A stretch of 64,000 nucleotides of DNA from the NCBI GenBank assembly GCA_035688305.1, contig DASSNC010000121.1, positions 1-64,000 of the forward strand, written 5' to 3'. Under the pieces are notes generated by a model that worked only from the letters and a program-made list of their open reading frames with translations, had not been told where the DNA came from and did no database searches. The DNA comes from 66-474 sp035688305 (lineage in GTDB: Bacteria; Pseudomonadota; Gammaproteobacteria; Xanthomonadales; Rhodanobacteraceae). Position numbers and translations under genes: made by a program. This document shows, one piece after another, positions 18,412 through 26,329 of this stretch; within the stretch, counting starts at the first letter, position 1, and the number at the start of each line of letters is the position of its first letter.

Positions 18412-19242
18412 ATGTCCGCCGCCCCGCCCCGCGCCCGCTCCGATCCCGGCGAAACCGGATTCCGCGAGTTCACGGTGTTGCGGGTCGGCGAGGGTGCGCG
18501 TCGCGAGCAGTCGGATCCGGTCGTCGCCGAAGCGCCGGTCGCGTTGGTCTACAACGGCGTGTCGTTTGCGGTGATGCTGGCGACACCGTGCGACCTTGCC
18601 GACTTCGCGTTGGGCTTTGCGCTGGCCGAAGGCATCGTCGCCAGTCGCGACGAATTCGAGCTGGTGGATACCCTGCACAGCGAGCGCGGCATTTCATTGC
18701 AGGCCCTGATTCCCCATGCGCGGTTCGAAGCGTTGCAACAACGCCGGCGCAGCCTCGCCGGGCGCAGCGGCTGCGGCCTGTGCGGCATCGAAGCGCTGGA
18801 AGATGCAGTGCGTCCGGTGCCGTCTGTCAGCTCAACCCTGCGGGTCGATCGCAGCGCAATCGCCGCAGGCATGCGCGCGCTCGCCGCGAACCAGCCGCTC
18901 ACCGCCGTTACCGGCGGCGCCCACGCCGCGGCCTTCATCGTTCCGGATGGACGCGCCACCGTGCGTGAAGACGTCGGCCGTCACAACGCACTCGACAAGC
19001 TGATTGGAGCCATGGCCACCGACCACGATCACCGCGTGGATGAAGGTTTCCTCGCGATCACGTCGCGGGCTTCATGGGAAATCGTGCACAAGGCCGCGCA
19101 CGCGGGGATCGCGGTGATCGCCGCGATCTCGGCGCCTACATCACTTGCGATCGAGGCCGCCGATGCGGCCGGCATCACCCTGATCGCGTTCGCGCGCGAC
19201 GCGGCGATGAACGTGTACACGCACACCAGCCGCGTGGCATAG
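18412..19242 (+). CDS. fdhD: FdhD, sulfurtransferase accessory for molybdenum/bis-MGD enzymes
   Basis: FdhD passes sulfur from IscS to the molybdenum cofactor of formate-dehydrogenase-like enzymes. The 276-residue protein shows the key Cys loop GRSGCGLCGIEAL with the CxxC needed for sulfur transfer, and the conserved REDVGRHNALDKLIG and SRASWEIVHKAAHAGI motifs. The start lies five bases after the EamA gene. No molybdoenzyme is encoded in the window, so its client must lie elsewhere in the genome. Confidence 0.93.
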   Translation: MSAAPPRARSDPGETGFREFTVLRVGEGARREQSDPVVAEAPVALVYNGVSFAVMLATPCDLADFALGFALAEGIVASRDEFELVDTLHSERGISLQALIPHARFEALQQRRRSLAGRSGCGLCGIEALEDAVRPVPSVSSTLRVDRSAIAAGMRALAANQPLTAVTGGAHAAAFIVPDGRATVREDVGRHNALDKLIGAMATDHDHRVDEGFLAITSRASWEIVHKAAHAGIAVIAAISAPTSLAIEAADAAGITLIAFARDAAMNVYTHTSRVA

Positions 19243-19281
19243 CGTCAACAGGTCGTGATCACGCGCCCATGCAGGGTGTGC

Positions 19282-19383
19282 TCAACCCTTGGATTCCTTC
19301 TTGGCGTGCTTCTCGGCGCGCTTTTCCTTCAGGGTTTTCTGCGGTTTCTTCTTTTCTTCTTTTTTCTTTTCCTGGCCTTTCAT
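19282..19383 (-). CDS. Lysine-rich microprotein
   Basis: A 33-residue, extremely basic protein (MKGQEKKKEEKKKPQKTL and on to KESKG) with about fifteen lysines and no hydrophobic core. GGGAG lies six bases before the ATG at 19383; another ATG two codons upstream is possible. The stop of an upstream minus-strand frame containing a Cys motif overlaps this region. Microproteins of this type occur next to unrelated genes in proteobacteria and have no known role; nucleic-acid or ribosome contact is a guess from charge. Confidence 0.5.
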   Translation of the reverse strand: MKGQEKKKEEKKKPQKTLKEKRAEKHAKKESKG

Positions 19384-19437
19384 GGTCATCTCCCATTGGC
19401 AGTGCACTCGTGCACGCAAAAGATGCGCCAGTCCGCA

Positions 19438-19546
19438 GCGATTGGCAAGGGGGCACCGCAATTCAGGCACAGCTTGCCGCGGCGATTGGCCAGGGGGTAC
19501 CGCCATTCAGGTACAGCTTGTTGCAGCGATTGGCCAGGAGCCTGGG
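19438..19546. repeat. 44-bp tandem repeat, about 2.5 copies
   Basis: Unit 1 spans 19438-19481 and unit 2 spans 19482-19525. A partial third copy starts at 19526 with the same GCGATTGGCCAGG opening. Units 1 and 2 differ at only a few positions. The unit length is not a multiple of three, so duplication shifts the minus-strand frame that encodes the Cys motif. Confidence 0.8.
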
Positions 19547-19606
19547 CGGTAGAAACTTTCGAGGCGAAAAGGTGACTGCGTGAGGACAGACTTTCGACGA
19601 CTCGCA

Positions 19607-19629
19607 GACCCATAGTGGTTCTATGGGTC
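19607..19629. promoter_or_regulatory. Perfect palindrome upstream of dacB
   Basis: GACCCATAG, five bases (TGGTT), then CTATGGGTC form a perfect 9-bp inverted repeat about 107 bases before the dacB start. It could be an operator for a dimeric regulator or a small hairpin. No T-run follows, so it is not an obvious terminator. Confidence 0.4.
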
Positions 19630-19735
19630 AAGAGCCGGCGGAAATATGGACCGCGCAGGTGCCTTTGCAGCCCGGAAGATTTCTGCCACCCAAGCTCCTA
19701 CACTCTGTGCCGTGACTTCAAACCATCATTTCCAG

Positions 19736-21295
19736 ATGCTCTGGCGCGTGACCGGCAAAAGCCTGTTGCTGGCGGCGGTGTTGGCGCTCGCCTGCCCCGG
19801 CGTGCACGCGCAGGCGGCCAGCGCGCCGCCGATTCCGGCCACCAAACCGAAGCCGCCAGCCAGCCTCACGCAAGCCATCAACGCGTACATCGCGCAACCC
19901 CAGTTCGCGCGCGCCGATTGGGGCATTGCCGTGCGCTCGCTCGACACCAGCAAGGTGCTTTACCAGCACAACGCCGACCGCCTGTTCGTACCCGCCTCCA
20001 ACGCCAAGCTGTTCACCGCGGGGCTGGCGTTGGCGACACTCGGCAGCAACACGCGCATCGCCACCACGCTGTATGCGACGAGCACGCGGGTGGATGCCAA
20101 GGGCAACCTGCGTGCCGATTTGATCCTGTACGGGCGTGGCGATCCGTCGCTCGGCTTGCCCGATGGTTCGCCTGACTGGGCCGACAAACTTGCGGCGGCA
20201 CTCGCACAGCGCGGCGTCAAGCGCATCCACGGCAACCTGATCGCCGACGCAACCTATTTCACCGGCACGCCCATCGGCGGCGGCTGGGAAGCCAACGACC
20301 TGCAGACCTGGTTCGCCGCCGCCCCTTCGGCGCTCAACGTGCAGGGCAATGTGATGCACGTCGATGTCAGCCGCGACGCACGCAGCTGTTGTTCGATCAG
20401 GGTGACGCCCGGTGCCGCGGGCGTACGGCTGGTCAATCAGACTGCGGACTCCAGCGCCGATCCCTTGGGGCTGTATCGGCCGCTCGGATCATCCGCGCTG
20501 TACGCGATCGGACGCATGCCGACAAAGACCCGCAAGCACAGCTACGTGTTGTCGATGCCTGATCCGGCGCGCACCGCCGGCAATCTGCTGCGCGAAGCGC
20601 TGGCGCGCCAGGGCATCACCCTCGCGGGTCAGGTCAACGTGTTGCACTGGCCGGAATCCGACCCCGGGCTGACGCAACCCGGCACCCGCGAGATTGCGCA
20701 CATCGACTCGCCGATGATCGCGGTGATGGTCGACCACATGTTGAAGCACTCCGACAACCTGTATGCGCAATCGTTGCTGCTGCAGACCGGCGTCGTTGCC
20801 GCCCAACGCAAGGCGTGCGCATGGTCGAACACGCCTGACACCAGCGCCGCATGGGCACTGTGTGCGTTGCGCGGGCTGCAGGCCAAGGCCGGCATTCCGC
20901 CAAGCGCGGTGCTGTTGTCCGAGGGCAGCGGCCTCGCGCGCCGCGATCTCGTCACGCCCAACGCGTTCGTGCAATGGCTCGCATGGACCAGGTCTCAACC
21001 TTGGGGGCCGGACCTGCGCAGCGCGCTGCCGGTGGCCGGCATCGACGGCACGCTGGAGCACCGATTCCTCGATGGCGCGGCCAACGCCAACCTGCAGGCC
21101 AAGACCGGAACCCTCAGCCACGCTTATGCGCTCACGGGATTCGTGACCGATGCCGGCGGCGAGCACCTGGTGTTTTCGATCATGCTCAACCGCTATCCGC
21201 GGTGGCAAGTCGCCAGCGAATATCCCGATGCACCCTCGCCCAAGGTCGCGCTGGATGACATCGCGCGGCTGATCACGCAGACCGGAGCCCGCTGA
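19736..21295 (+). CDS. dacB: D-alanyl-D-alanine carboxypeptidase/endopeptidase (PBP4, S13 family)
   Basis: DacB trims or cleaves peptidoglycan stem peptides in the periplasm. The 519-residue protein has a signal peptide (LLLAAVLALACPGVHAQA). It has the three penicillin-binding motifs: SxxK in VPASNAKLFTAG, SxN in LKHSDNLYAQ, and KTG in LQAKTGTLSHAYAL. Between the first two lies the long insertion domain typical of PBP4. The ATG at 19736 leaves a compact signal peptide; longer in-frame starts exist upstream and lack clear ribosome sites. The stop overlaps the next start as TGATG. Confidence 0.93.
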   Translation: MLWRVTGKSLLLAAVLALACPGVHAQAASAPPIPATKPKPPASLTQAINAYIAQPQFARADWGIAVRSLDTSKVLYQHNADRLFVPASNAKLFTAGLALATLGSNTRIATTLYATSTRVDAKGNLRADLILYGRGDPSLGLPDGSPDWADKLAAALAQRGVKRIHGNLIADATYFTGTPIGGGWEANDLQTWFAAAPSALNVQGNVMHVDVSRDARSCCSIRVTPGAAGVRLVNQTADSSADPLGLYRPLGSSALYAIGRMPTKTRKHSYVLSMPDPARTAGNLLREALARQGITLAGQVNVLHWPESDPGLTQPGTREIAHIDSPMIAVMVDHMLKHSDNLYAQSLLLQTGVVAAQRKACAWSNTPDTSAAWALCALRGLQAKAGIPPSAVLLSEGSGLARRDLVTPNAFVQWLAWTRSQPWGPDLRSALPVAGIDGTLEHRFLDGAANANLQAKTGTLSHAYALTGFVTDAGGEHLVFSIMLNRYPRWQVASEYPDAPSPKVALDDIARLITQTGAR

Positions 21296-21726
21296 TGCGA
21301 CGCAGCTGGCGCAGCGTGTTCCCACTGGTCATCCTTGCGCTGGTGGTGGGGTATCTGAGCCTGCATCGCGGCGGCGCGCCCGTGCCCGCGACGTCGGTGA
21401 CCGCGACGACGCCACGCAACCAGCCACCACCCACCCCCGGCGATTCCACACTGCCCGCATTCCTGCCACCCGAGGCGCGCGACACGCTGGCACTGATTGC
21501 GCACGGCGGGCCGTATCCGCACCAGCAGGACGGCGTGGTGTTCGGCAACTACGAACACCTGCTGCCGCGCGAGCCGCGTGGCTACTACCACGAGTACACC
21601 GTCGAAACCCCGGGCGCGCACAACCGCGGCGCGCGCCGCATCATCACCGGCGGCGATCCTCCGGACGTTTACTACTACACCGGCGACCACTACCGCAGTT
21701 TCCGCGCGTTCACGGTGCCGCGATGA
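21295..21726 (+). CDS. Secreted or membrane-anchored guanyl-specific ribonuclease (RNase Sa/barnase family)
   Basis: The 143-residue protein has an N-terminal hydrophobic segment (residues 8-23, VFPLVILALVVGYLSL) and a Pro-rich linker. Its C-terminal domain closely follows Streptomyces RNase Sa: LPPEARDTLALIA, DGVVFGNYEHLLP, GYYHEYTVETPG, RGARRIITGG, YYTGDHYRSF. The catalytic Glu100, Arg115 and His132 are all present, so the enzyme should be active and cleave RNA 3' of guanosine. No RNase Sa-type disulfide cysteines are seen. It overlaps dacB by one base and the barstar gene by four, so the inhibitor is made together with the nuclease. Confidence 0.88.
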   Translation: MRRSWRSVFPLVILALVVGYLSLHRGGAPVPATSVTATTPRNQPPPTPGDSTLPAFLPPEARDTLALIAHGGPYPHQQDGVVFGNYEHLLPREPRGYYHEYTVETPGAHNRGARRIITGGDPPDVYYYTGDHYRSFRAFTVPR

Positions 21727-22175
21727 CCGCCACCATCGACCTCGCGGATGCAGCCCGCAACGGTGCCTGGCTCGTCAGCGACGCCGATCTCGATGTGCTC
21801 GCCGCCGCCGCGCACGCCGAAGGCCACTGCGTGCGCCGCATCAGTCTTGCCCGCTGCGCCAAAAAATCCGACCTGCTGCAGCGCGTCGCCAGTGCGCTCG
21901 AATTCCCGGCCAGCTTCGGCGCCAACTGGGACGCCCTCGCCGATTGCCTTGGTGATCTCGGATGGTTGCCAAAAGCCGGGGGCTACGTATGGCTGTTCGA
22001 TCACGCTGGTGATCTGCGCGACGCATGCGTGAACGACTTCGACGTACTGTGCGACATCCTCGAAGGCGCCTGCACGCACTGGCGCGAACGCGCGCTGCCC
22101 TGCTTCGCCTTCCTCGCCATGCCGGATGACGCATTTGCAAGGCGCTCCGGTGCCAAGGGCAAGACCGCGAGGTAA
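21723..22175 (+). CDS. Barstar-family ribonuclease inhibitor
   Basis: The 150-residue cytoplasmic protein contains the barstar motif FPASFGANWDALADCLGDL. Asp70 and Asp74 correspond to the barnase-contacting aspartates of Bacillus barstar. It has no signal peptide, so it stays inside and protects the producer. Its ATG overlaps the ribonuclease stop (ATGA), a tight coupling typical of toxin/immunity pairs. Length is greater than the 90-residue classical barstar because of extra N- and C-terminal segments. Confidence 0.88.
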   Translation: MTATIDLADAARNGAWLVSDADLDVLAAAAHAEGHCVRRISLARCAKKSDLLQRVASALEFPASFGANWDALADCLGDLGWLPKAGGYVWLFDHAGDLRDACVNDFDVLCDILEGACTHWRERALPCFAFLAMPDDAFARRSGAKGKTAR

Positions 22176-22258
22176 ATGACGCTACCCCACGCGCCGCCGC
22201 GGGCATCAGCATGTGCGCTGTATCATGCTTGCCTGTACCGAATTTCCGCGAGGCAAGT

Positions 22259-22423
22259 GTGGCCAAGCCAAACTATTCATACGAAAAGCGCCAGCGCGAA
22301 CTGGCGAAGAAGAAAAAGAAGGAAGAAAAGTCCCGACGCAAGCTCGGCAAGAACCCGGCGTCGGCTGATGAAACCGATGCATCGACGCCGCATTCGCCGG
22401 TCGTTCCCCCTGACGTGGTGTAG
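22259..22423 (+). CDS. Lysine-rich microprotein, second type
   Basis: The 54-residue product starts at a GTG with GAGG six bases upstream and begins VAKPNYSYEKRQRELAKKKK. A highly charged helix is followed by an acidic and Pro-rich tail. I recall similar 'AKPNYxYEKRQxELAKKKK' proteins as conserved but uncharacterised in proteobacteria. A TATCAT box lies about 35 bases upstream. No function is known; the sequence fits a small RNA- or ribosome-associated factor only by charge. Confidence 0.65.
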   Translation: MAKPNYSYEKRQRELAKKKKKEEKSRRKLGKNPASADETDASTPHSPVVPPDVV

Positions 22424-22699
22424 CGGAAGTCACCGGCAACGTTTGGGTTTGGGTTGCGACGTCCGACCCGCATCCAGCCCCGCCCTCCTGCCGTCTGTGA
22501 TTCGTGATTCAAGCGCCGAGCGATTTCGGCATGCCAAGAGCACGCGCATGGGTATCCATGCCGGCTGCAACCGATCCCCTGACGCCGGCCGCCGACGGAA
22601 TCCGGCCATGCATTCCGCGGCCGTTGCGCTTGACGGGCATCAGGGAAACCATCGCCAGTCGGCGCCACCATGCGCCGTTTGCAACAATCGGGAACCTCC

Positions 22700-23866
22700 A
22701 TGTCAGCGACTGCCTCAACCCCATCAATCGCCCGCCCACCGCTGCATCCGTTCCGCCCCTTGTTTTTCTGCGCGGCGCTGGCGGCCAGTCTCGGCATGCT
22801 GGCGTGGGGTGCGTTCTGGCACATGGGCTGGCTGCCGCCGATCACGTTGAATCCGCTCGCGTGGCACGCACACATCATGTTGTTTGGCTTCGGCGGCGCA
22901 CTGGTCGGCGGATTCCTCCTGACCGCGTCGGCCAACTGGACCGGCATCGCCACCACCACCCGCCGCAGTCTGTGGCTGCTCACCGCAACCTGGGTCATCG
23001 CGCACGTCCTGCTGCTGACGCCGCTGCCGTTCTGGATCGGCGCGCTGTTCGACGTCGGCTACCTGTTCGGGCTGGTGTTTCTCGTCGGGCGGGTGTTGTG
23101 GTTGTCGCGCAACAAGCGCAATGCGTTCCTGATCGGCATCCTGCTGATCTTCACCGGACTCGACATCGCATTCTATGCGGGCGCACTGGCCGGCAACACC
23201 GCGGTCTCCACGCGCGCGCTGATCGGCGTGGTCGACCTGCTGACGGTGCTGATGCTGGCGATTGGTGGACGCGTGATCCCGTTCTTCACCGGCCGCAAGT
23301 TGAGCGGCCACGCCATGTGGGTGAACAAATACCTGATCTGGGCCGTGAACGGCGGTGGCGCGCTGGTGTTGCTGTGCGGGCTGGCCGGCGCAGCGGCCTT
23401 GCCGCGCGGAATCCTGATGCTGGTGGTCGCGGCACTGGCGCTGCTGCGCGTGCTGGGCTGGCGGGGCTGGCGTACCTGGCACGAACCGATGTTGTGGGCG
23501 CTGCACCTTGGCTACCTGTGGCTGGCGATTGGACTGGCGGTGCGCGGCCTTGCCCTGGTCGGTGTGTACGCCATGCCGGAAATCGACACCCTGCACGGCA
23601 TCACGGTCGGCGCGCTCGGCACCTTGTCGCTGGCGATGATGACGCGCGTCGCGCAAGGCCATAGCGGGGTCGCGATCGAGTCGAGCTTCGCGCTGTCGCT
23701 GATGTTCGTGTTGCCGACGGCCGCGGCGGTCGCGCGGCTCGGTTTCAACCAGCCGCACGGTTGGGTGTGGGCGGCGGCGTTGTGGTTTCTCGCCTACGCG
23801 ATCTACCTCGTGGTGATCGGCCCGCTGCTGGTACGCGGGAAGGTGGCGCTCGTCCCGCGAACCTGA
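22700..23866 (+). CDS. nnrS: NnrS family membrane protein
   Basis: NnrS proteins are heme/copper-containing membrane proteins linked to nitric oxide stress. The 388-residue protein has about twelve hydrophobic helices and the family landmarks HPFRPLFFCAALAASLGML, WHAHIMLFGFGGALVGGFLLTASANWTG, and DTLHGITVGALGTLSLAMMTRVAQGH, with conserved histidines that may bind metal. The start MSATAST was chosen at 22700; a longer frame starts at 22670. No denitrification genes are nearby. Confidence 0.87.
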   Translation: MSATASTPSIARPPLHPFRPLFFCAALAASLGMLAWGAFWHMGWLPPITLNPLAWHAHIMLFGFGGALVGGFLLTASANWTGIATTTRRSLWLLTATWVIAHVLLLTPLPFWIGALFDVGYLFGLVFLVGRVLWLSRNKRNAFLIGILLIFTGLDIAFYAGALAGNTAVSTRALIGVVDLLTVLMLAIGGRVIPFFTGRKLSGHAMWVNKYLIWAVNGGGALVLLCGLAGAAALPRGILMLVVAALALLRVLGWRGWRTWHEPMLWALHLGYLWLAIGLAVRGLALVGVYAMPEIDTLHGITVGALGTLSLAMMTRVAQGHSGVAIESSFALSLMFVLPTAAAVARLGFNQPHGWVWAAALWFLAYAIYLVVIGPLLVRGKVALVPRT

Positions 23867-23962
23867 ATGCCGCACTCGACGCTCGCGCCTGCCCGCCGTA
23901 ACCTGGGGCCGGCGCGCAACGAATGGTCTTGCATGAGCCACTCGAGTCGAGGCATCGCATCC

Positions 23963-24709
23963 ATGTTCAGACGACTGATTCCGCTGGCGGCAAGCACGCT
24001 TCCGGCCATTGCGCTGTTGTCATTCGTTGCCGCCTGCGCGCCCGCGGCGGGCAGCGCTTCCGATTCGCTTCGAGCCGTACCCGCGCCGCAACAGGATGCT
24101 GCGCTGGCCACGCAGCCGCGCATGCAAACGGCCGTGCTGGCCGGCGGCTGTTTCTGGGGCCTGCAATGGGTGTTCGAGCACGTGCCGGGGGTCATCAATG
24201 TGACCTCCGGATATTCCGGCGGCGCAGCTGCGAGCGCGCACTACGAGCGCGTCAGTGAGGGTGGCACCGGGCACGCCGAAAGCGTGCAGATCGATTACGA
24301 CCCCTCGAAAGTCACCTTCGGCCAGTTGCTGCGGGTGTATTTCACCGCCGCGACCAATCCCACCGAATTGAACCGCCAGGGCCCGGACACTGGCACGCAA
24401 TATCGCGGCGTGATTTTCTACACCAATCCGGAACAGCAGAAAATCGCGCAGGCCTATATCGCGCAACTGAGCGCTGCGCACGTGTACTCGGCGCCGATCG
24501 TGACGCAGGTGGTGCCGTTCAAGGCGTTCTACCGCGCCGAGGATTACCACCAGGATTTCGCACGGCTGCACCCCAATGCGCCGTACATCGCGTACAACGA
24601 TGCGCCCAAGGTCGTGGCCCTGCAGCGTCTCCTGCCGCAGCTCTACCGCGCACAGCCGTCGATCTGGCACGATCCCGAACCTGCGGTGGTCACGATCGAC
24701 CTGAAATAG
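23963..24709 (+). CDS. msrA: Peptide methionine sulfoxide reductase MsrA, exported lipoprotein form
   Basis: MsrA reduces methionine-S-sulfoxide in oxidised proteins. The 248-residue protein has the active-site motif AGGCFWGLQWVFEHVPGV with catalytic Cys63, and the family blocks SGYSGGAAASAHYERVSEG and FYRAEDYHQDF. The first 30 residues form a signal peptide with a lipobox (SFVAAC, Cys25), which predicts a periplasm-facing lipoprotein rather than the usual cytosolic enzyme. The start at 23963 was chosen for the compact signal peptide and a GAGG upstream; an ATG at 23933 is also in frame. Confidence 0.92.
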   Translation: MFRRLIPLAASTLPAIALLSFVAACAPAAGSASDSLRAVPAPQQDAALATQPRMQTAVLAGGCFWGLQWVFEHVPGVINVTSGYSGGAAASAHYERVSEGGTGHAESVQIDYDPSKVTFGQLLRVYFTAATNPTELNRQGPDTGTQYRGVIFYTNPEQQKIAQAYIAQLSAAHVYSAPIVTQVVPFKAFYRAEDYHQDFARLHPNAPYIAYNDAPKVVALQRLLPQLYRAQPSIWHDPEPAVVTIDLK

Positions 24710-24752
24710 CCATCCAAGCCAGAATCGGCAGTCCCGGCGAGCGGAGTGAATC

Positions 24753-24758
24753 TATACT
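24753..24758 (+). promoter_or_regulatory. Possible -10 box for rlmJ
   Basis: TATACT lies 24 bases upstream of the rlmJ ATG at 24783. A convincing -35 element is not visible at the expected spacing. Confidence 0.3.
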
Positions 24759-24782
24759 TCGATAGTCACTCCGGGGCCGTCC

Positions 24783-25625
24783 ATGAATTATCGTCACGCC
24801 TTCCACGCCGGCAACTTCGCGGACGTGTTCAAGCACGCCATCGTGTTGGCGCTGCTCGACGCGCTGACCGCCAAGGACAAGCCGTTGTGCTACGTCGACA
24901 CGCACGCCGGGCGCGGCACCTATCGGCTCGATGATGCCGCTGCGCAAAAGACCGGCGAGTGGCGCGATGGTATCGGTCGCTTGTTCGCTGCCGAGCGGAT
25001 TCCGGCGCCCCTGCAGCGATACGTGGATGCGGTCCGCGCTGTCAACCAAGGTGACGACTTGCGCGCGTATCCGGGCTCACCGTTGCTGGCCGCGCAAGCA
25101 TTGCGCGCGAACGATCAGCTGGTGTTGTGCGAAGTGCAGTCCGGTGAAGCGGACGCGCTGCGCGGGTTGTTTCGCTGCGACCAGCGCGTGCATGTGCACC
25201 AGCGCGATGGCTACGCGGCGTTGGGCGCGTTGCTGCCACCGGCGCAAAAGCGCGGCATGGTCTTGATCGATCCGCCGTTCGAGGCGCAGGACGGCGAATT
25301 CACCGTCATCGAAGCCGCGCTCGTGAAGGCACACGCGCGCTGGCCAGGTGGCGTCTACGCAGTGTGGTACCCGATCAAATCCCACCGCTCCATCGTGCCA
25401 TTCCACCGACGCATGGCGACGAACCTGTTCGACAACATGCTGGTCGCCGAACTGCTGGTGTTGCCCGACGATTCCCCGTTGCGTCTGAATGGCTGCGGCA
25501 TGTTGATCGCCAATCCACCGTGGCAACTGGATTCGAAGCTGGCAGGCATGCTGCCGGCGTTGCGCGATGCGCTCGCGCAATCCCCGCTCGCCGCGCAGCA
25601 ACTACGCTGGCTGCGGCGTGAATGA
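24783..25625 (+). CDS. rlmJ: 23S rRNA (adenine(2030)-N6)-methyltransferase RlmJ
   Basis: RlmJ methylates A2030 of 23S rRNA. The 280-residue protein has the same length as E. coli RlmJ and the same N-terminus pattern (MNYRHAFHAGNFADVFKHAI). DTHAGRGTYRL forms the SAM-binding loop. VLIDPPFE is the catalytic (D/N)PP(Y/F) motif for adenine N6-methylation. AVWYPIKSH and GCGMLIANPPWQLD are further family blocks. It appears to be a single gene with its own promoter. Confidence 0.96.
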   Translation: MNYRHAFHAGNFADVFKHAIVLALLDALTAKDKPLCYVDTHAGRGTYRLDDAAAQKTGEWRDGIGRLFAAERIPAPLQRYVDAVRAVNQGDDLRAYPGSPLLAAQALRANDQLVLCEVQSGEADALRGLFRCDQRVHVHQRDGYAALGALLPPAQKRGMVLIDPPFEAQDGEFTVIEAALVKAHARWPGGVYAVWYPIKSHRSIVPFHRRMATNLFDNMLVAELLVLPDDSPLRLNGCGMLIANPPWQLDSKLAGMLPALRDALAQSPLAAQQLRWLRRE

Positions 25626-25700
25626 TCTGCGACACGCAACACGCCGCGACACACTTTTGTCGGTATCCTTCAAGTCGTCCCGTCGCGCGAGGCCAAGCCC

Positions 25701-26222
25701 ATGCACGCACCAAGTCTTTCCACGCTTCGACTGTTGCCGGCGTTTGCCGCCGCTGCCCTGATGGCGGCCTGCGCGCCCGCTCCGATCTACAAGACCGGCG
25801 CATCTGCCGTGGCCGCGACGCCGACGCAGGTCGCCACTGCGCCGGGCAACTTCGCCGGATCGCAGGTCATCTGGGGTGGCACGGTCATCGGTGTCAGCAA
25901 CCGGCAGGATCGCACCGAAATCCGCATCCTCGCCTACCCGCTCGACAAATCCCAGCGGCCGCGACTGAAGCAAGCCGCCGAAGGCCGCTTCACCGCGGTG
26001 GTTCCGGGATTCCTTGATCCGATGAACTATCCGCCGGGCTCAGCCGTCACCGTGGCGGGCAATCTCGACGGCACAGTGGTTGGAAATGTCGGGCAGGCAA
26101 CCTACACCTATCCCCTGGTGAATGTCGCCGGCGGCAGCCTGCATCGCTGGACGCCCGACGAAATGGCCAAGGGCCATCCCAACATCAGCTTCGGAATCGG
26201 TGTGGGGACGTGGATTCGCTGA
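25701..26222 (+). CDS. Slp-family outer membrane lipoprotein
   Basis: The 173-residue protein has a lipoprotein signal (AFAAAALMAACAPAPIY, lipobox Cys at about residue 24) and a beta-rich domain with VIWGGTVIGVSNRQDRTEI and GRFTAVVPGFLDPMNYPPG. These fit the Slp/YeaY family of starvation-induced outer membrane lipoproteins, which have an OB-like fold. The role in E. coli is acid or stationary-phase tolerance. It is followed after 107 bases by mfd on the same strand. Confidence 0.87.
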   Translation: MHAPSLSTLRLLPAFAAAALMAACAPAPIYKTGASAVAATPTQVATAPGNFAGSQVIWGGTVIGVSNRQDRTEIRILAYPLDKSQRPRLKQAAEGRFTAVVPGFLDPMNYPPGSAVTVAGNLDGTVVGNVGQATYTYPLVNVAGGSLHRWTPDEMAKGHPNISFGIGVGTWIR

Positions 26223-26329
26223 GCGCGCGGACACGGCACCCGGAACGCGGCTGATAGAATTGACGCTTTCATTTCCTGCTGGCGCACACAAGCGCTCCGG
26301 CAGTGCCCAGCTTTGCGCGAATTCAACCC

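Larger units (their letters stand above)
19384..19735. other. 352-base stretch without a confident gene: tandem repeat and palindrome
   Basis: It contains a 44-bp tandem repeat (19438-19546) and a 9-bp perfect inverted repeat at 19607-19629. A minus-strand frame (19386-19631, 81 codons) ends in a zinc-knuckle-like segment, KLCLNCGAPLPIAADW followed by FCVHEC. Only this last part looks protein-like. The region must also hold the dacB promoter and the upstream region of the minus-strand microprotein. Confidence 0.6.

Noticed and set aside
22424..22699. Open plus-strand frame between the second microprotein and nnrS
   Set aside because: The reading is Arg/Pro/Ser-rich, shares no motif with any family, has no ribosome site and overlaps other frames equally open because of high GC.
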